From Seriola aureovittata (lineage: Eukaryota; Chordata; Actinopteri; Carangiformes; Carangidae), in contig NC_079384.1 of assembly GCF_021018895.1 (NCBI RefSeq), positions 20,526,140-20,590,139 on the forward strand: a stretch of 64,000 nt of DNA, in the 5' to 3' direction. The translations under genes and the position numbers were made by a program. This document shows positions 26,114 through 37,242 of this stretch, in pieces (the first letter of the stretch is position 1; every line of letters begins with the position of its first letter). Under the pieces are notes generated by a model. The model searched no databases and was not told where the DNA came from. It worked only from the letters and a program-made list of their open reading frames with translations.

Positions 26114-26115
<2 letters not shown>

Positions 26116-26151
<36 letters not shown>

Positions 26152-26163
26152 TGTGTGTGTGTG
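26116..26163. repeat. (GT)n microsatellite
   Basis: GT array with one AT interruption, ending GCGCACAC. Confidence 0.92.
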
Positions 26164-26637
26164 CGCACACTCTAGAGAGACAGAATAGAGGAAGAGTCTC
26201 CCATTCAGTCTGTGTAAGACCTCTCTTATCCCACAATAAATAAAACTCCTCTACAGCCCCCCCAGCCTTTGCCCCATCTCCTCCCAGCTCCACCTCACGG
26301 CCCGGGCTTCCCTTTAAATCAGGAGAGCTTAAAAAATAGAATGAGAGAGACACAGAATAAAAGATGAAACGGGGAGAGAGTGAAGAGGGATACACTGCAC
26401 ATCAGCCACAGAGGGAGAACGAATAACGGAAGAAAACAAAGGAAATGAAATAAGTCTTCTGGAGAGAGACATGCCCCCTCACCTGCTCCGCTCTGTTCAT
26501 AATTCTCCTGAGCACGCCGCTCGCTCCTCGCCTCTGATAAATCTTACATTATCGGAGGCCTACAGGCTCTTGCTGTGGCTGTTTCTTATCAGGCCTGACA
26601 TGCTCAATCTCCCTATGATTAGCTCCCCAAGCACCTT

Positions 26638-26639
<2 letters not shown>

Positions 26640-26681
<42 letters not shown>

Positions 26682-26682
26682 A
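26640..26682. repeat. (CA)n microsatellite
   Basis: About 20 perfect CA units. Confidence 0.93.
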
Positions 26683-26819
26683 CCTAGACGGCAGAGGTAG
26701 TGGGTGTGCGCAATGCTCAAAGACACACACACGCACATGTTTTTTCTGTAAATACATATCACTTTTGATCTGGAGGAATAACTGGCACAATGCAGACTCC
26801 CAGAGAGCTGGGGACAGCT

Positions 26820-26937
26820 GCACCGAGAGAGGAGCAGGGGGCTGGGCAGAGCGGGGTCCAGGGCCAGGGCAGGAGCAGGGGGCAGGAGCAGGGGGCAAGG
26901 GCAGGGGTAAGGGCAGGGGTAAGGGCAGGGATGGTAG
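26820..26937. repeat. G-rich minisatellite (GGGCAGGAGCAG / GGGCAGGGGTAA units)
   Basis: Alternating GGGGGCAGGAGCAG and AAGGGCAGGGGT units; the source of Gly/Ala- and Pro/Leu-rich spurious frames on the two strands. Confidence 0.85.
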
Positions 26938-27089
26938 GGTAGAGCTCAAGGCCCCGGAGGTTCATGGACTAGAGGTTGGAGACACGGAGCTCCAAGAGGA
27001 ATGACGAGTGAAAGATGGAGTGGACCACACTGCTCTCTCCTCCCTGTGCTGCACTCCTTTTGTCACAAAGCAAGATTAGGGGCCTAGCC

Positions 27090-27260
27090 ATTTATGTGTG
27101 GACTTAACTCAACTTTTTCTGGCTCTGTTAACCAGGGTAGATCACCATGGTAACCTACATTGCATGGCTAAGCTTCTCCAGAGCAGGCTAACTTCACGGA
27201 ATCAGAATAAACTTGTCATCACTTCACTACTGACCAATTAGATCCCTGGTAAAAACCTTC
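27090..27260. mobile_element. foldback element family G, partial copy
   Basis: Shares the order GTTAAC, CTCCAGAGCAGG/GGAGCAGG, and ACCATGGTAA/TTACCATGG with 38110-38200, partly in the opposite orientation. No terminal repeats found. Confidence 0.45.
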
Positions 27261-27903
27261 CTACAGGATCCCGAGATGGACAAAAGTACTCAGTACCGAC
27301 TTCTCCTGTCTCGACCAAAATCACTATAGAATATAATAAATTTTACATTTTCCATACTCACTCTAGACTAAAATGCCAACTATATGCCGTCAATGCCACC
27401 ATTAAAAAGGCACTTATTTGTCCCACTTATTTATAGAGTAGAGACGTCCTTCCTGTCCCAGCTGCTTGTTTTCTTTTCTTTTTTTTTCTTTTTCTTTCAA
27501 ATCAATGTTTGAACTGGAGTTTGAAATATGTAAAGCATTCAGCCGAATACAATTAAAAATTCTAATATTTTTGTGTTGCTAATTTCCAAATGGTTGTAAA
27601 GTGACATTTTGCTTGCAGGGCTGTAGGCAGTCATTAACTAAAGCACGTTTATATGCAGAACATATTTTGCATATTTTTACAGGGGAAAATTCTACCAATA
27701 TCAATTTTTGTTGATGCAATATGTCAAAGTTGTTCGGTGAGTCGAGAAGCAAAGGAGCCACCAAAAAGCAAAACGTCTGTGTACGCCTTCGGTTTGAAGG
27801 CAGGTAAGGGAAACACACACACGGCGTCTTTTTGATGAACGTGCGTGCAAATGAAATTTTTTTTTTACGACGACACCTTGACAGAACATGGAAGCCAACA
27901 TAC

Positions 27904-27968
27904 CTGTCGCTGTACGCGGCTGCAGCGGTACCAGCTGGCTGGGCATATCTGTAAGCTGCGTACCCTCC
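27904..27968 (-). CDS. rbfox3: rbfox3 exon: tyrosine/alanine-rich GGYAAYRYAQPA, 65 nt
   Basis: Encodes GGYAAYRYAQPAGTAAAAYSD and two bases of a Ser codon. This is the start of the Tyr-rich low-complexity tail, which in RBFOX proteins mediates self-association within splicing-regulator assemblies (established for the family). The acceptor is CGTCTCTTCTCAG and the donor CAG|GTATGT. A Gly-Thr pair interrupts the alanine run compared with the remembered mammalian protein. Confidence 0.95.
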
Positions 27969-28143
27969 CTGAGAAGAGACGGGGGAGTTCAATACCACCT
28001 CCAGTTAGGAACACAAGATGGTCACCAACAATTAGCTGCAAACACAGCTGACTCTGAGGGAAGCGCTGGATCACATGCTCAAGACACTCAGCACCACATT
28101 ATTGACAATAAATGAAAATTGATATAAATAGAGTTTGACTCAC

Positions 28144-28183
28144 ATATATTTCTGCACCATAAAAACCATCCTGGTAGACCACA
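28144..28183 (-). CDS. rbfox3: rbfox3 exon: VVYQDGFYGAEIY, 40 nt
   Basis: Completes the split Ala codon, then encodes VVYQDGFYGAEIY. The Glu-Ile pair (AEIY) fits RBFOX3, whereas RBFOX1/2 have ADIY/ADLY. The acceptor CTGTCAACAG has a poor pyrimidine tract (upstream bases are TTTAATGTCTAATGTTTGATG); the donor is TAT|GTGAGT. A gypsy reverse-transcriptase remnant in antisense orientation starts only about 45 nt upstream of the acceptor. The following intron is short (175 nt) and carries one GCAUG at 28072-28076. Confidence 0.94.
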
Positions 28184-28227
28184 CTGTTGACAGAGGACAT
28201 CAAACATTAGACATTAAACAACAGTGG

Positions 28228-28585
28228 GCAACAAATATGTCTTCATCTATGTTGACAACATCCTGATTTTCTACATAACCACACAGTGACACGCTCTGCA
28301 TGTCTGGACTGCTTCTGGGAAATGAACTCTTTAATGAATGTAGATAAATGTTATTTCCACTGCGTCCTTCCTGAGGTGTGTGGCAACATTCAGATGGTGA
28401 GAGCTGTGGCCGACCGGCCCCCTCCTGACTCCTGCAAACAGCTCCAGCGTTTCCTAGGTTTTGTCAATTTTTACAGCTGATTCTTCGGAGGCTGTGGCAC
28501 CACTAAAGCCCCCCTGACCTCCCTCAAGTCCTCCAATACCCAGTTTGAGATGTCCAAGCAGAGAGGCTCTGATTTCCATGAGTTT
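28228..28585 (+). mobile_element. Ty3/gypsy retrotransposon reverse-transcriptase remnant
   Basis: Plus-strand pieces match the gypsy RT: KYVFIYVDNILIF with the active-site box YVDN at 28248-28259 (YxDD expected, so the second Asp is Asn), then RAVADRPPP and CKQLQRFLGFVNFY at 28400-28478, then an APLTSLKSS phrase. At least one frameshift and several stops. It lies antisense to rbfox3 in the intron between the 133-nt and 40-nt exons. Inactive fragment. Confidence 0.85.
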
Positions 28586-29096
28586 GTTTCATAAATGCAG
28601 CCAGCAGCACAATTTCTTTGATGTTTTTTTTTCTGTTTTTCAAAATAAAATATTACAAGTTGATTTTGTTTCTAAAGTTTTAAACTATAAACTAATTGTT
28701 AAAAGCTAAATTAAAGAGAATTCATTTACATTCCCACCATACAGTCAGTGACTGATGACCAACTGTACCACACACATTATTCTTCTCTCAGCCTCCTGCC
28801 TTTACTCTCTCTGTCTCCATCTGCATTTCTTTCTTTCAACCCCTACAACACTCTCTCAGTCATCTATTCTCTCTCTCACTCTCCATGTCTCCCCCCCTTC
28901 ACGTCCACGAGGTCTCTCGCTCTCTGAAGCGGGCCCATTGGAGTGTGCAGGGCAGGTCATAGCAGTCTATTCACCGCCAAATAAAGAATGACACATTAGA
29001 AAAAAGAGAGACAAATTTGGCCATTCTGGAATCAAAGAGCAATTTTCCGCTCTATTAGAAGGCGGCGGTTTTGTTTTCCACTCACTATTCTTCTAT

Positions 29097-29099
<3 letters not shown>
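28586..29099 (-). other. rbfox3: intron sequence, no exon seen
   Basis: Middle of the rbfox3 intron between exons 29354-29486 and 28144-28183. Contains CT-rich simple sequence (28800-28890) and a unique stretch (28890-29090) with CCGCCAAATAAAG and TTAGAAGGCGGCGG, possibly conserved. In mammals a 47-residue alternative exon sits in this intron; no counterpart was recognised. Confidence 0.5.

Positions 29100-29100
<1 letters not shown>

Positions 29101-29157
<57 letters not shown>
29101..29157. repeat. (GT)n microsatellite, (CA)n in the rbfox3 transcript
   Basis: 57 nt of perfect GT followed by interrupted GT to 29202. It lies about 196 nt after the donor of the 133-nt exon in transcript order. 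Confidence 0.95.
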
Positions 29158-29160
<3 letters not shown>

Positions 29161-29353
29161 ATGTATATATTTGTGTGTGAGTGTGTGTTTTTGTGTGTGT
29201 GTTATCCCCTGTGTCTGAATAATACTGTGAATTAGATTTGTGCAGTCGCGTGTTTTCAGTCTTAGAGACCTGTCATACAGTGTTTATTTGATTATCGTGT
29301 GTTTGTGTCGGCTGGAAGTGTGCATGTGTTCGTGCGTGCTCGCAGCCACTCAC

Positions 29354-29486
29354 GCTCCGTAGGCAGGGATGGGTGGAGGAGGAGGTGCGGCGCGGAACGT
29401 GTTGTAGACGGCCCGACCCCTCCCTCTCAAATGGGCCCCTCTGTAGGCCATGGCTGCTCCTGTGCTGGGGTATGGAAAGCCTGTAA
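29354..29486 (-). CDS. rbfox3: rbfox3 exon: RG and proline-rich block, 133 nt
   Basis: Encodes 45 residues beginning [10 protein letters not shown], through [18 protein letters not shown], to [14 protein letters not shown] (first and last codons split). The RG motifs and the proline run are typical of RBFOX C-terminal domains, and the VTGFPYP start is diagnostic for RBFOX3. The donor is AGC|GTGAGT. The acceptor is CTGTCAG preceded directly by about 51 nt of (TG)n in place of a normal pyrimidine tract. A long (CA)n on the transcript strand begins about 196 nt after the donor. Confidence 0.96.
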
Positions 29487-29492
29487 CTGACA

Positions 29493-29493
<1 letters not shown>

Positions 29494-29544
<51 letters not shown>
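29494..29544. repeat. (CA)n microsatellite, (UG)n touching the 3' splice site
   Basis: 51 nt of perfect CA on the plus strand. In the transcript it is (UG)25 followed only by CUGUCAG and the exon at 29486, so it occupies the position of the polypyrimidine tract. Confidence 0.95.
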
Positions 29545-29547
<3 letters not shown>

Positions 29548-29770
29548 GCAGAGGTGGGAAGGAGCACAATATGTTACAACACTAAGTTTCATATTTTCAT
29601 TTGCAGAAAATCACCTGAACATTTAAAGCACATGGCTGCTGCTGTGCTCTAGTTTTCTTACTGTCGAGAAAACCCAACAACGTGTTGGTCCATCTGCCCT
29701 GTGTGTGTCTCAGCTGGCGCCTAATGACAAAGCTATGCTATAAAAATGACTCAGATATATAGTTTACTTC

Positions 29771-29885
29771 TTTCAAAAAGGGGCTCAGTAATTTTTATAA
29801 AACTGATGGATACTAGATTTCAAGAAGAGGAGGAAATGGTGTGTTTGTTAGGGACTATTTTCAGGTGGATAACACAGCTAACCCA
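29771..29885. repeat. dispersed repeat, family B, copy 2 (5' part)
   Basis: CAAAAAGGGGCTCAGTAA, GAGGAGGAAATGG and GGGACTATTTTCAGG align with 12763-12885. Confidence 0.6.
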
Positions 29886-30171
29886 TGGTTTTAGGTCGGT
29901 TAGCATTCTCTGAGTAAAATCAACATGGAACTGTCAGGAAACAGATTTATTTCACCAGACTGGATGTCCAGACTGATCCTGAGACTGCTGCACATGATGC
30001 ACATGATGTATATTTACATGTCCACCATGGCATTTAATGTGCAGTCACATGGAAATCAAACATGACTTACTCTCTCAATATTAACTTGTAGATTCATTAG
30101 ATCAGATTGTTTACAGGAAACAAGACCGGAGCAGATTTCCAAATGTTGGTGGAGAAACACCGCCTCCTAGA

Positions 30172-30393
30172 AATGATGATTTCATGCAACTAAACTGCAA
30201 CCGTGGGATAATATAAGTACACAACTCAACAAAATATATAACATCAGTCTAGTTGATTTTAGACATTTTAATGTGGAAAAGTTAAACATTATAACTTCTC
30301 CACATCAAATAACAGAAAATGTAATTAGATTTCTTACAAAACATATTTGCTGTTGCAGTTTAGTTGTGTAGAAGTATCATTTTTAGGAGACAG
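30172..30393. mobile_element. foldback element (single copy seen)
   Basis: CTCCTAGAAATGATG and AACTAAACTGCAAC at the left pair with GTTGCAGTTTAGTTG and ATCATTTTTAGGAG at the right. The centre also folds: ATGTGGAAAAGTT with AACTTCTCCACAT. Confidence 0.7.
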
Positions 30394-30795
30394 GTTGTTT
30401 TGAGATATTATGATTAAATTGTGTGTGTATCATTTTCAAACAATGAAAAATATAAAAAAAAAGTGACAGATTGAAATTACATAACATTTCATAAAAACAT
30501 TTCCTATTCTCTGCTGATTCAGACAAGAGCTGAAAAAAGATCAATCACACCTTTAACTTAAAACTTAAAAACATCTGACAAGAACCTGACAACTTGACAG
30601 GGTTTAGCTAAAGGTATAAAAAAAGGATGGAGGGGATGTTCCTGAGATGAAACTGCGAGTGGAGCTGGCAGAGAGAGCAGCAGAGGCACAGAGGCCTGTG
30701 TAGAGGTTTGGCTCAGTGTTTGGCAGCAGGGACACAAAGCAGATGGCCTGTATTGTTTGTAGTGGTAGAATCAGCCTATGGCCATCCTTCATCAT

Positions 30796-30796
<1 letters not shown>

Positions 30797-30831
<35 letters not shown>
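30797..30831. repeat. (CA)n microsatellite
   Basis: About 17 perfect CA units. Confidence 0.92.
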
Positions 30832-31109
30832 GGGGGTCACCCTTACCCGCACGGGGTGGCATGGTGATGTGATGTGAACTGATTTAGGTGAAGGTCTCGG
30901 TTTAACCTTCAGCCAGTGGGGGAGCAAGGCCAAAAATGAGTTTTCTGGTTTCTGGGCGTCTTTATTCTGATTTGAAGTAAATAACACACATGCGTGATTC
31001 TAAATATCATTACAGTGGGGCCATGAGTACATGTCTATCTTCCCATTCTGGGAAAGTGCTCTCAGACTTTTGGACCCTACAGTTTAAAATATCAACAGAT
31101 ATTGACAGG

Positions 31110-31300
31110 TTTTGGGATGGATATATATTTATAATAATACATACATAAGAATACATATTTGTATGGGCTAGACATATATGTCAATATATGAAATTGTTTC
31201 AATTTCTAATAGGTTTCATATATGATTTTTACATATATTTTTATTTTATATGTACATATATTTCATATATAAAAATTCAATATATATGTAACTGCATTTG
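31110..31300. repeat. AT-rich degenerate repeat (ATATATG/CATATAT words)
   Basis: Recurrent CATATAT, GTCAATATATGAAA and TTTCATATAT words in both orientations; low complexity with imperfect dyads. Confidence 0.6.
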
Positions 31301-32167
31301 CGTATGGGGTAATTCATTTATTCAGTTAACTGTTCCATTACATTACCTTTGATTTTTACTTCCCAACATAAAGATCTAAACGATGCTTTAAAACCGTCTG
31401 CATACACTGCAGGAAAAATCATTCTGGTGGAGCGACACTGATTTTTTAATTTAATCTAATTTAATTTACATCAACTTTTATTTCATTCAAGCAGTTAATA
31501 TAGAGGCAGTAAGGTTCCGGGGATCTTTAGAGCTCACCCTCCAGAATTCACAAAATTGTCACCCATTGATTCTTGATTGACTTGCCATTTAGTGCAAACA
31601 CCACTGCACAGGTTCATCTAAAAGGAGGTATTATTTCCTACAATAGTCTGCAGAGAATGTTTGATATTATTAGTAAAAATGCAGAGAACGGAAAGCCTCA
31701 TGGTGGAGACATGAACTTTTATCGGAATAAAATATCCTGGTTATTAGTATTCTGCTGAAACTATGCAAAATGTAACCGTGCCTGTTCACAGTGAAGGTGT
31801 GTGATCCATTACTGTGATGGATGACGACATCAGAAGTCTTCAGAGTTCTTTTCTCTGCTGGTTGAATCTAAAAACTTAATCTGAAACCGGCTCTTTAAAA
31901 CTTATTAAAAGTTATTTTCATATATGATGCATTTAACAGCACATAACCCTAAAGTATCAGAGTAAAGTAGAGTTCACAGTTTTCTTTACAACAACTGTAT
32001 AAAACATTGATATGAAATACTCACAGTTTTACTGTTTACACTCAGCTAGCATCAGTCACCTGTCCGTATACGTGACTGATCCCTAGCTAGCTGCTGGTAC
32101 ACAGCTCAATCAATATAGTAAAACTCAAAATTTCTAAATATAAATGTCCACATAGTCCAGACTACGC

Positions 32168-32572
32168 TGGCCCTGAGCGCACAACACAACTTAAGAAAAC
32201 ATGTGCAAATAGACAAAAGACAAACAAATCTTCATCAATCTGACATGTGCTGCAAATCCTCACGACAAAACCACATTCTGAAAAGCTGGAAGCAGCACGG
32301 ACGACAACGCAAGTGTTTCCAGGGGACACTAAAAGGTGATGAACCTGCACTTGTTGACGTTAAAAGCATTGAACAACAAGTGCATGGATGTACGAGTGCG
32401 TCCCAGCCGCCTTCATAACTTTTTAGTGTCCCCTGGAGACACTTGCGTTGTGAGCGCTTGCAGTGTTATGTGTTGTCAAACTGATGAAGATGTTTTTCTA
32501 AATGTGTTTGTGTTTTGTCTGTTTGCATGTGTTTTCTTAAGCTGCAGTGCGTTGAGCCTTCAGGGCCACCGT
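32168..32572. mobile_element. palindromic MITE, family F, copy 1
   Basis: Ends TGGCCCTGAGCGCACAAC and GCGTTGAGCCTTCAGGGCCA are inverted. Inner arms ACGCAAGTGTTTCCAGGGGA and TCCCCTGGAGACACTTGCGT also pair, over nearly the full length. Copy 2 (inner part only) is at 40891-41088. Non-coding. Confidence 0.85.
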
Positions 32573-33861
32573 ACCAGACACAGCTATGCACACACAGGAG
32601 TGTAGTGCAAAACCTGTGGGCTGTAAACTCTAACAGATACAGATGAATGCCTTGAAAGGAGCCCTGTTAAACTCCAAACACACTGTATCACCTCCCAAGC
32701 ACCTTCAGACCTCGGAGGGGCCGCTGATATGGATGACTACACCTACTGTCTGCAGCAGCAGAGAAAAGCACAACCTGCTCCGCTGCAAGTGTTCAGAGAC
32801 CGAAACACTCTCTCCCTCTCTCTCGCCTCCATCCATCTGTCTCTCTCTCTCTCTCTCTCTCTCTGAGGGGTGATGGAAATTCTCTACCCTCTGCTGTTTC
32901 TGCCTCTACTCCAACTCGTCAGACAACAGCATTAATATGCCACACGGCCAACTCGCAGTCCATTGGCGATATATTCTGAGCGAAGGATCAATTTCCCCCA
33001 CCTTTCCTCTTCTTTCTTCACATCAGAGAAATCCTTAACATCCATATATTCATTCCTCTTTGTGCGTGTGCGCGTGCCAGTAAGTGCGCTGCACGTGTGC
33101 GCATGCATATAAGTGAGCATGAGGACATGTGTATGTGCATGTTGGTGTTGGTGTGACGTATATGAATGCAATCTGGTAATGAGCTATGGCCTGTGCATGC
33201 TACAGCGATGCCGTAATAACCCCCCCCCCCCATAAAATAAACAAACAACATCCACTGATACACACATGCATAAAGAACCACACCTCAAGGCTGCATACAC
33301 ACATACGCACATGTTATCTGTTGGTGTAGGACTTGTTGTGGATGTTAGCTGGAGTCATTTACATTAAGAACAAAACAGCAGTTATAAGATTGTGTTTTTA
33401 TGTATTTTATATATTCATATGTGATTATGTTTGAAGCTGTGTGTGTGTGTGTGTGTGTGTGTGTTGTTTGAATCACACCTCAATTCCAGGTTTTATTACG
33501 GCGTGTCTAACTAACTGCTTGGAAAATCACAAAAATCTACATGCTACATTACGACAGGGAGGTTGCCAGGCATTAAAGTGAATTATATTTTCAGTGAGCA
33601 GATACACTAAAATCTCACAGTGATGACATCAAGTGGAGTGGCAGAATGAGCTACGGTAAAAAGTTCAAGCCTTAACTTTAGATGAAGGAAGCAAAATTAA
33701 GGAATTTATAAACGCACTTCACAGGAACAGCTTTCCATAAAGATCTCACTCACTCATGCAGAGCTGAAAGGACTGAAAATGATTCTAATGAATCTGGATT
33801 TAATAAACCTCTAACATATTATAATATTCATGCAAAACACCAGACTGGTGTCTTTGTTTTC

Positions 33862-34090
33862 TAAAGGTCCCATATTGTATATAGTATATACTGTATTTTA
33901 TTTGAAGTGTTGATCCATAAGAACATATATTTGTGGTTTTAAGAAGCAAAAACCATCTCAGTGTAGTAGGAGGCCTCTCTTCTGATTGGCTGATTGTTTA
34001 CTGAGTGATCCAATAAAAATATAGAAGATTTCACGTGAACACTCAGAGAAACCAAATTCTGCAAGGTTGGATGGTGAGTCCTTTAAAGTA
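33862..34090. mobile_element. foldback MITE, family C, copy 2 (internally deleted)
   Basis: Begins TAAAGGTCCCATATT and shares GAAGTGTTGATCCATAAGAA, TCTTCTGATTGGCTGATT and AGGTTGGATGGTG with 8528-9066. Ends near CCTTTAAAG. Confidence 0.78.
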
Positions 34091-34700
34091 ACCATGTAAA
34101 CTTCAGCTGGATCCAGAATCTGCTGCTGTTTACATTCACACTGGGGCTGAATTTATGAATGGAAACACTTTTGGACTTTTACTCAAAATAGCATGTATGA
34201 CGGGCATGATTGATTTAATTGATTACATATTTGTTGTACAATTCATCAATGTGCATTTGCTTTGAAGGAATCTTAAATTTCACTACACACATGGATCATA
34301 ATGTTAAATCAATACAGCCTCATCTTCTGTTACAGTCACAGTACAAGTAATGGCTGAAAGTGCAGAGCAGCACAGCTAAAGTCATGCTACTGTATGTAAA
34401 CCTCATAACAAATCACTACCTGCTTTTTAAGTACCCCGGAATGATTCAGTTAGAAAAGGCGGGGTCAGTAGCTGACGGTGATCTCGGGCCGGCCTTGGAC
34501 CAATGACGGGGCGCCAATATGACAAAGGCCAGAGTTGATCTGATGTCGCCCTTCCAACTGCAAATTTTTCAGCATATGTTAAAAAGGCCCAAGCCACTTG
34601 CCTTGTTACTTTGCTGCCTGCATTTTGCATTTTAATCCTATTTGTTGTGTTCTGGAGAACGGCTCTGCCAAGCTCTGCATACACCAGCTCCCATGAGATG

Positions 34701-34732
<32 letters not shown>

Positions 34733-34853
34733 CTGCTTTGCATATACCCAGTCTAGGACACAGTCAATCAATCAGTATTACATTTCCCTCATTGTCCTTC
34801 AAGCCCAGGCAGTCTATTTTACCCAGTCACCCAAACACACATATGCACACATG

Positions 34854-34857
<4 letters not shown>

Positions 34858-34898
<41 letters not shown>
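34858..34898. repeat. (CA)n microsatellite
   Basis: About 20 CA units; a shorter (CA)n is at 34699-34724. Confidence 0.92.
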
Positions 34899-34900
<2 letters not shown>

Positions 34901-36496
34901 CTCTTTCTCGCCTGTGATGCACGCACTCTCCACGTAGGCCAAGGCTATTATGCAAACTCTGATCAAAAAACATTAGAGGTAGTCTGGACTCATCAGACTT
35001 TACCCCACCGAGCTGCAGCAGATCATATTATGTGTTTGGGTGAGTGTGTTGACGCCTGGTTGTGTTACGCTGGAACACTCACTCACCTGAACACGGGCCT
35101 TTGTTTAAAGCATGCTGTTATTAGAGACAGGCCTTTATTTCTAATCCCCATGTTTTGCGTTCATTCTACGTTAATAATAAGCTTCCTTGTTTTCTCGTTT
35201 TGTCAACTTAATGTAAATATGTACGTTTTGTTAATTTCAATGTCATTCGATCTTTTATTTTATTATATTTTAAAGTTCAGTTAATTGGAATTTACATTTC
35301 CAAGTTGAATTAATTTAAAAGGATTTACAGTAGATGAAACGTTCAGTTTCATTACAGCAGCTTAACACAGGGAAATCTTAGTGGACTTAATGAATTGTTT
35401 ACATACAGTAGAAGCAATTTGCAATACAAATACATTCCAGATGAGAGTAACACTGCCCAGATCATGTTTTCACCAGTACTACTGGGAAAAAATGTTCAAT
35501 TAATGTATCTGACAAGTCAAGAAATATTAATCCTGTCGGCAAATCATTCACTGAAATCGTATTTCATTTTTTCCCTCAAAAAATTCCACTCATAACAAAC
35601 TACAGCATTTTGTATTCTTATGTTTAGGTACTCACTCACTGCATGTGGTTAAGTTAGAAAAATATGATCTTGGTTTAAAAAATATTTAATAATTTTACCT
35701 AGTTAACATTTAACTGAAACCACAACCTTTCCCCAACCTTGAGTGCAGAGTCAAAGCTGTGCTTCGCCCACAATCTGCCCAATAAATTCCACTAGGTTGA
35801 ATAAACATCGCCAACATATTCGTGGCAGGAATTACATTTACAAAGTATATTTGGCAATACCAATTTGTAGCATATAAATATAATTTCTAGGAGAAGCTTC
35901 ACATCAGAAACTGAAGACTGCGTTCACATGCACTGCAAACAAAAAATAGCCCTTACATGCAGCAGGTAGTCCATCGCAATTCTCCCAGACTGACGCCATT
36001 ATTTAGTGTATAACTGATATAAGATTTTTTTTTATTTATTTGAAATAAGGGTGCAGTGAGAGGACAGACAAATCTACTGTTCAGCTGTGGAAACCTTAAG
36101 TTCCCAATATATCTGAAATCAATTATAATAATAATAATAATGATACAAATCTTAGTTGGCCTTTGGAGTAATGATGTTTCTGTTCATCGTGCCGTGCTAC
36201 CGTCACAGTGACACCTCCCCTGTCTGAAGATTTCGTGCTCTGTTGTACTATAAAAAAAATCCCACTTGAAACCTTTCCACACACGGATACGTAGGTCCGA
36301 GCTTTTTCTTTGAGAATTCATAGCATTGTGTTTCCACGACGTGGCCCTGTAACCGTGGTGAAGTGTGTGTCTATGAGCGTGCTGTGTGTAACCACGAGCG
36401 TATGGTTGTTTAGGGGCATACCAGAGCGTGACTGTACGGGAGAGACTGTACATCTATGCCTCAACTAGGCTACAACATTCATGAGCGCGTGAGCAC

Positions 36497-36559
36497 GGGT
36501 GTGTATGCATGCGGAGGTCATGCATACACACCCATGACGGATGGTGAGGTCATCCGTCA
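36497..36559. other. two adjacent perfect hairpins
   Basis: Hairpin 1: arms GGGTGTGTATGCATG (36497-36511) and CATGCATACACACCC (36519-36533), loop CGGAGGT. Hairpin 2: arms TGACGGATG (36535-36543) and CATCCGTCA (36551-36559), loop GTGAGGT. Both loops are seven bases and end GAGGT. One base separates them. Confidence 0.9.
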
Positions 36560-37242
36560 CTCCTCTGAATGGGGTTTGCGCACAATAAACTTGTAGCTGA
36601 GCCCAGCAATGGAGATGGAGTGCACTGTCAGCCGGCCAGGATTTATGGAGGCCGATTCAGCTGATGGGTGCTGGGAAAAGCTATCTGATAAAGGGTGATT
36701 AATCGCCCTTACATCCCACTTTATATCCTGCTTTACTCCCTCTCCAAAATAGATTAAATGCAGCCATAATTATTTCAGAAGGAGTCTTAATCCCATGCAC
36801 TTTCGCTTACAGGTGGGAATTCTTTCATTTTTCATCGAGAGGAGGTGAGAGGAGGGAGAGGAGTAGGAATACCTGGAAGAAAAAATGCAAAGGTGGAGGC
36901 GTGGATATAAGCTGCACAGTAGACCTCAGCCACAAGGAAGATTCATATAGTGAAGAAGAAGGTGTAAACAAACCGACCATCTATCCCTCTATCCATCTCT
37001 CCCTCCCCCCGGGAGACAGGGAGGCATATGGTGTCGTTTAGGCTTGGCAAACTTCACTGGTGCCTTTTAAAAACCACCATGTTTTCTAATACTTCTATCC
37101 ATATGAGGACCAGAGCTAACTGACTAAATGTTTACAACAAATACTAAACACACACCTGAGGCCTTTCCCATGAAGCAAGTTCAACATCCCCAGGATAACT
37201 TTTAGTTATCTGGCTTGACTGAACCTAACACTGGCCGTCCTG

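Larger units (their letters stand above)
21341..27903 (-). other. rbfox3: rbfox3 intron, 6.56 kb
   Basis: Holds a LINE remnant (22020-22735), a purine/pyrimidine switch (23480-23990), a degenerate tandem repeat (25690-25920), two CA/GT arrays, a G-rich minisatellite and a MITE fragment. 23170-23450 and 26460-26640 look unique and could be regulatory. No other exon recognised. Confidence 0.8.

Noticed and set aside
26471..27004. 177-codon plus-strand frame, the longest in the window
   Set aside because: Composed of a (CA)n His-Thr run and a G-rich minisatellite; the opposite strand gives an equally long Pro/Leu frame. Not a gene.
27579..27998. 139-codon minus-strand frame
   Set aside because: Only its first 24 or so codons after the acceptor are the rbfox3 GGYAAYRYAQPA exon; the rest reads into the intron past the donor at 27904.
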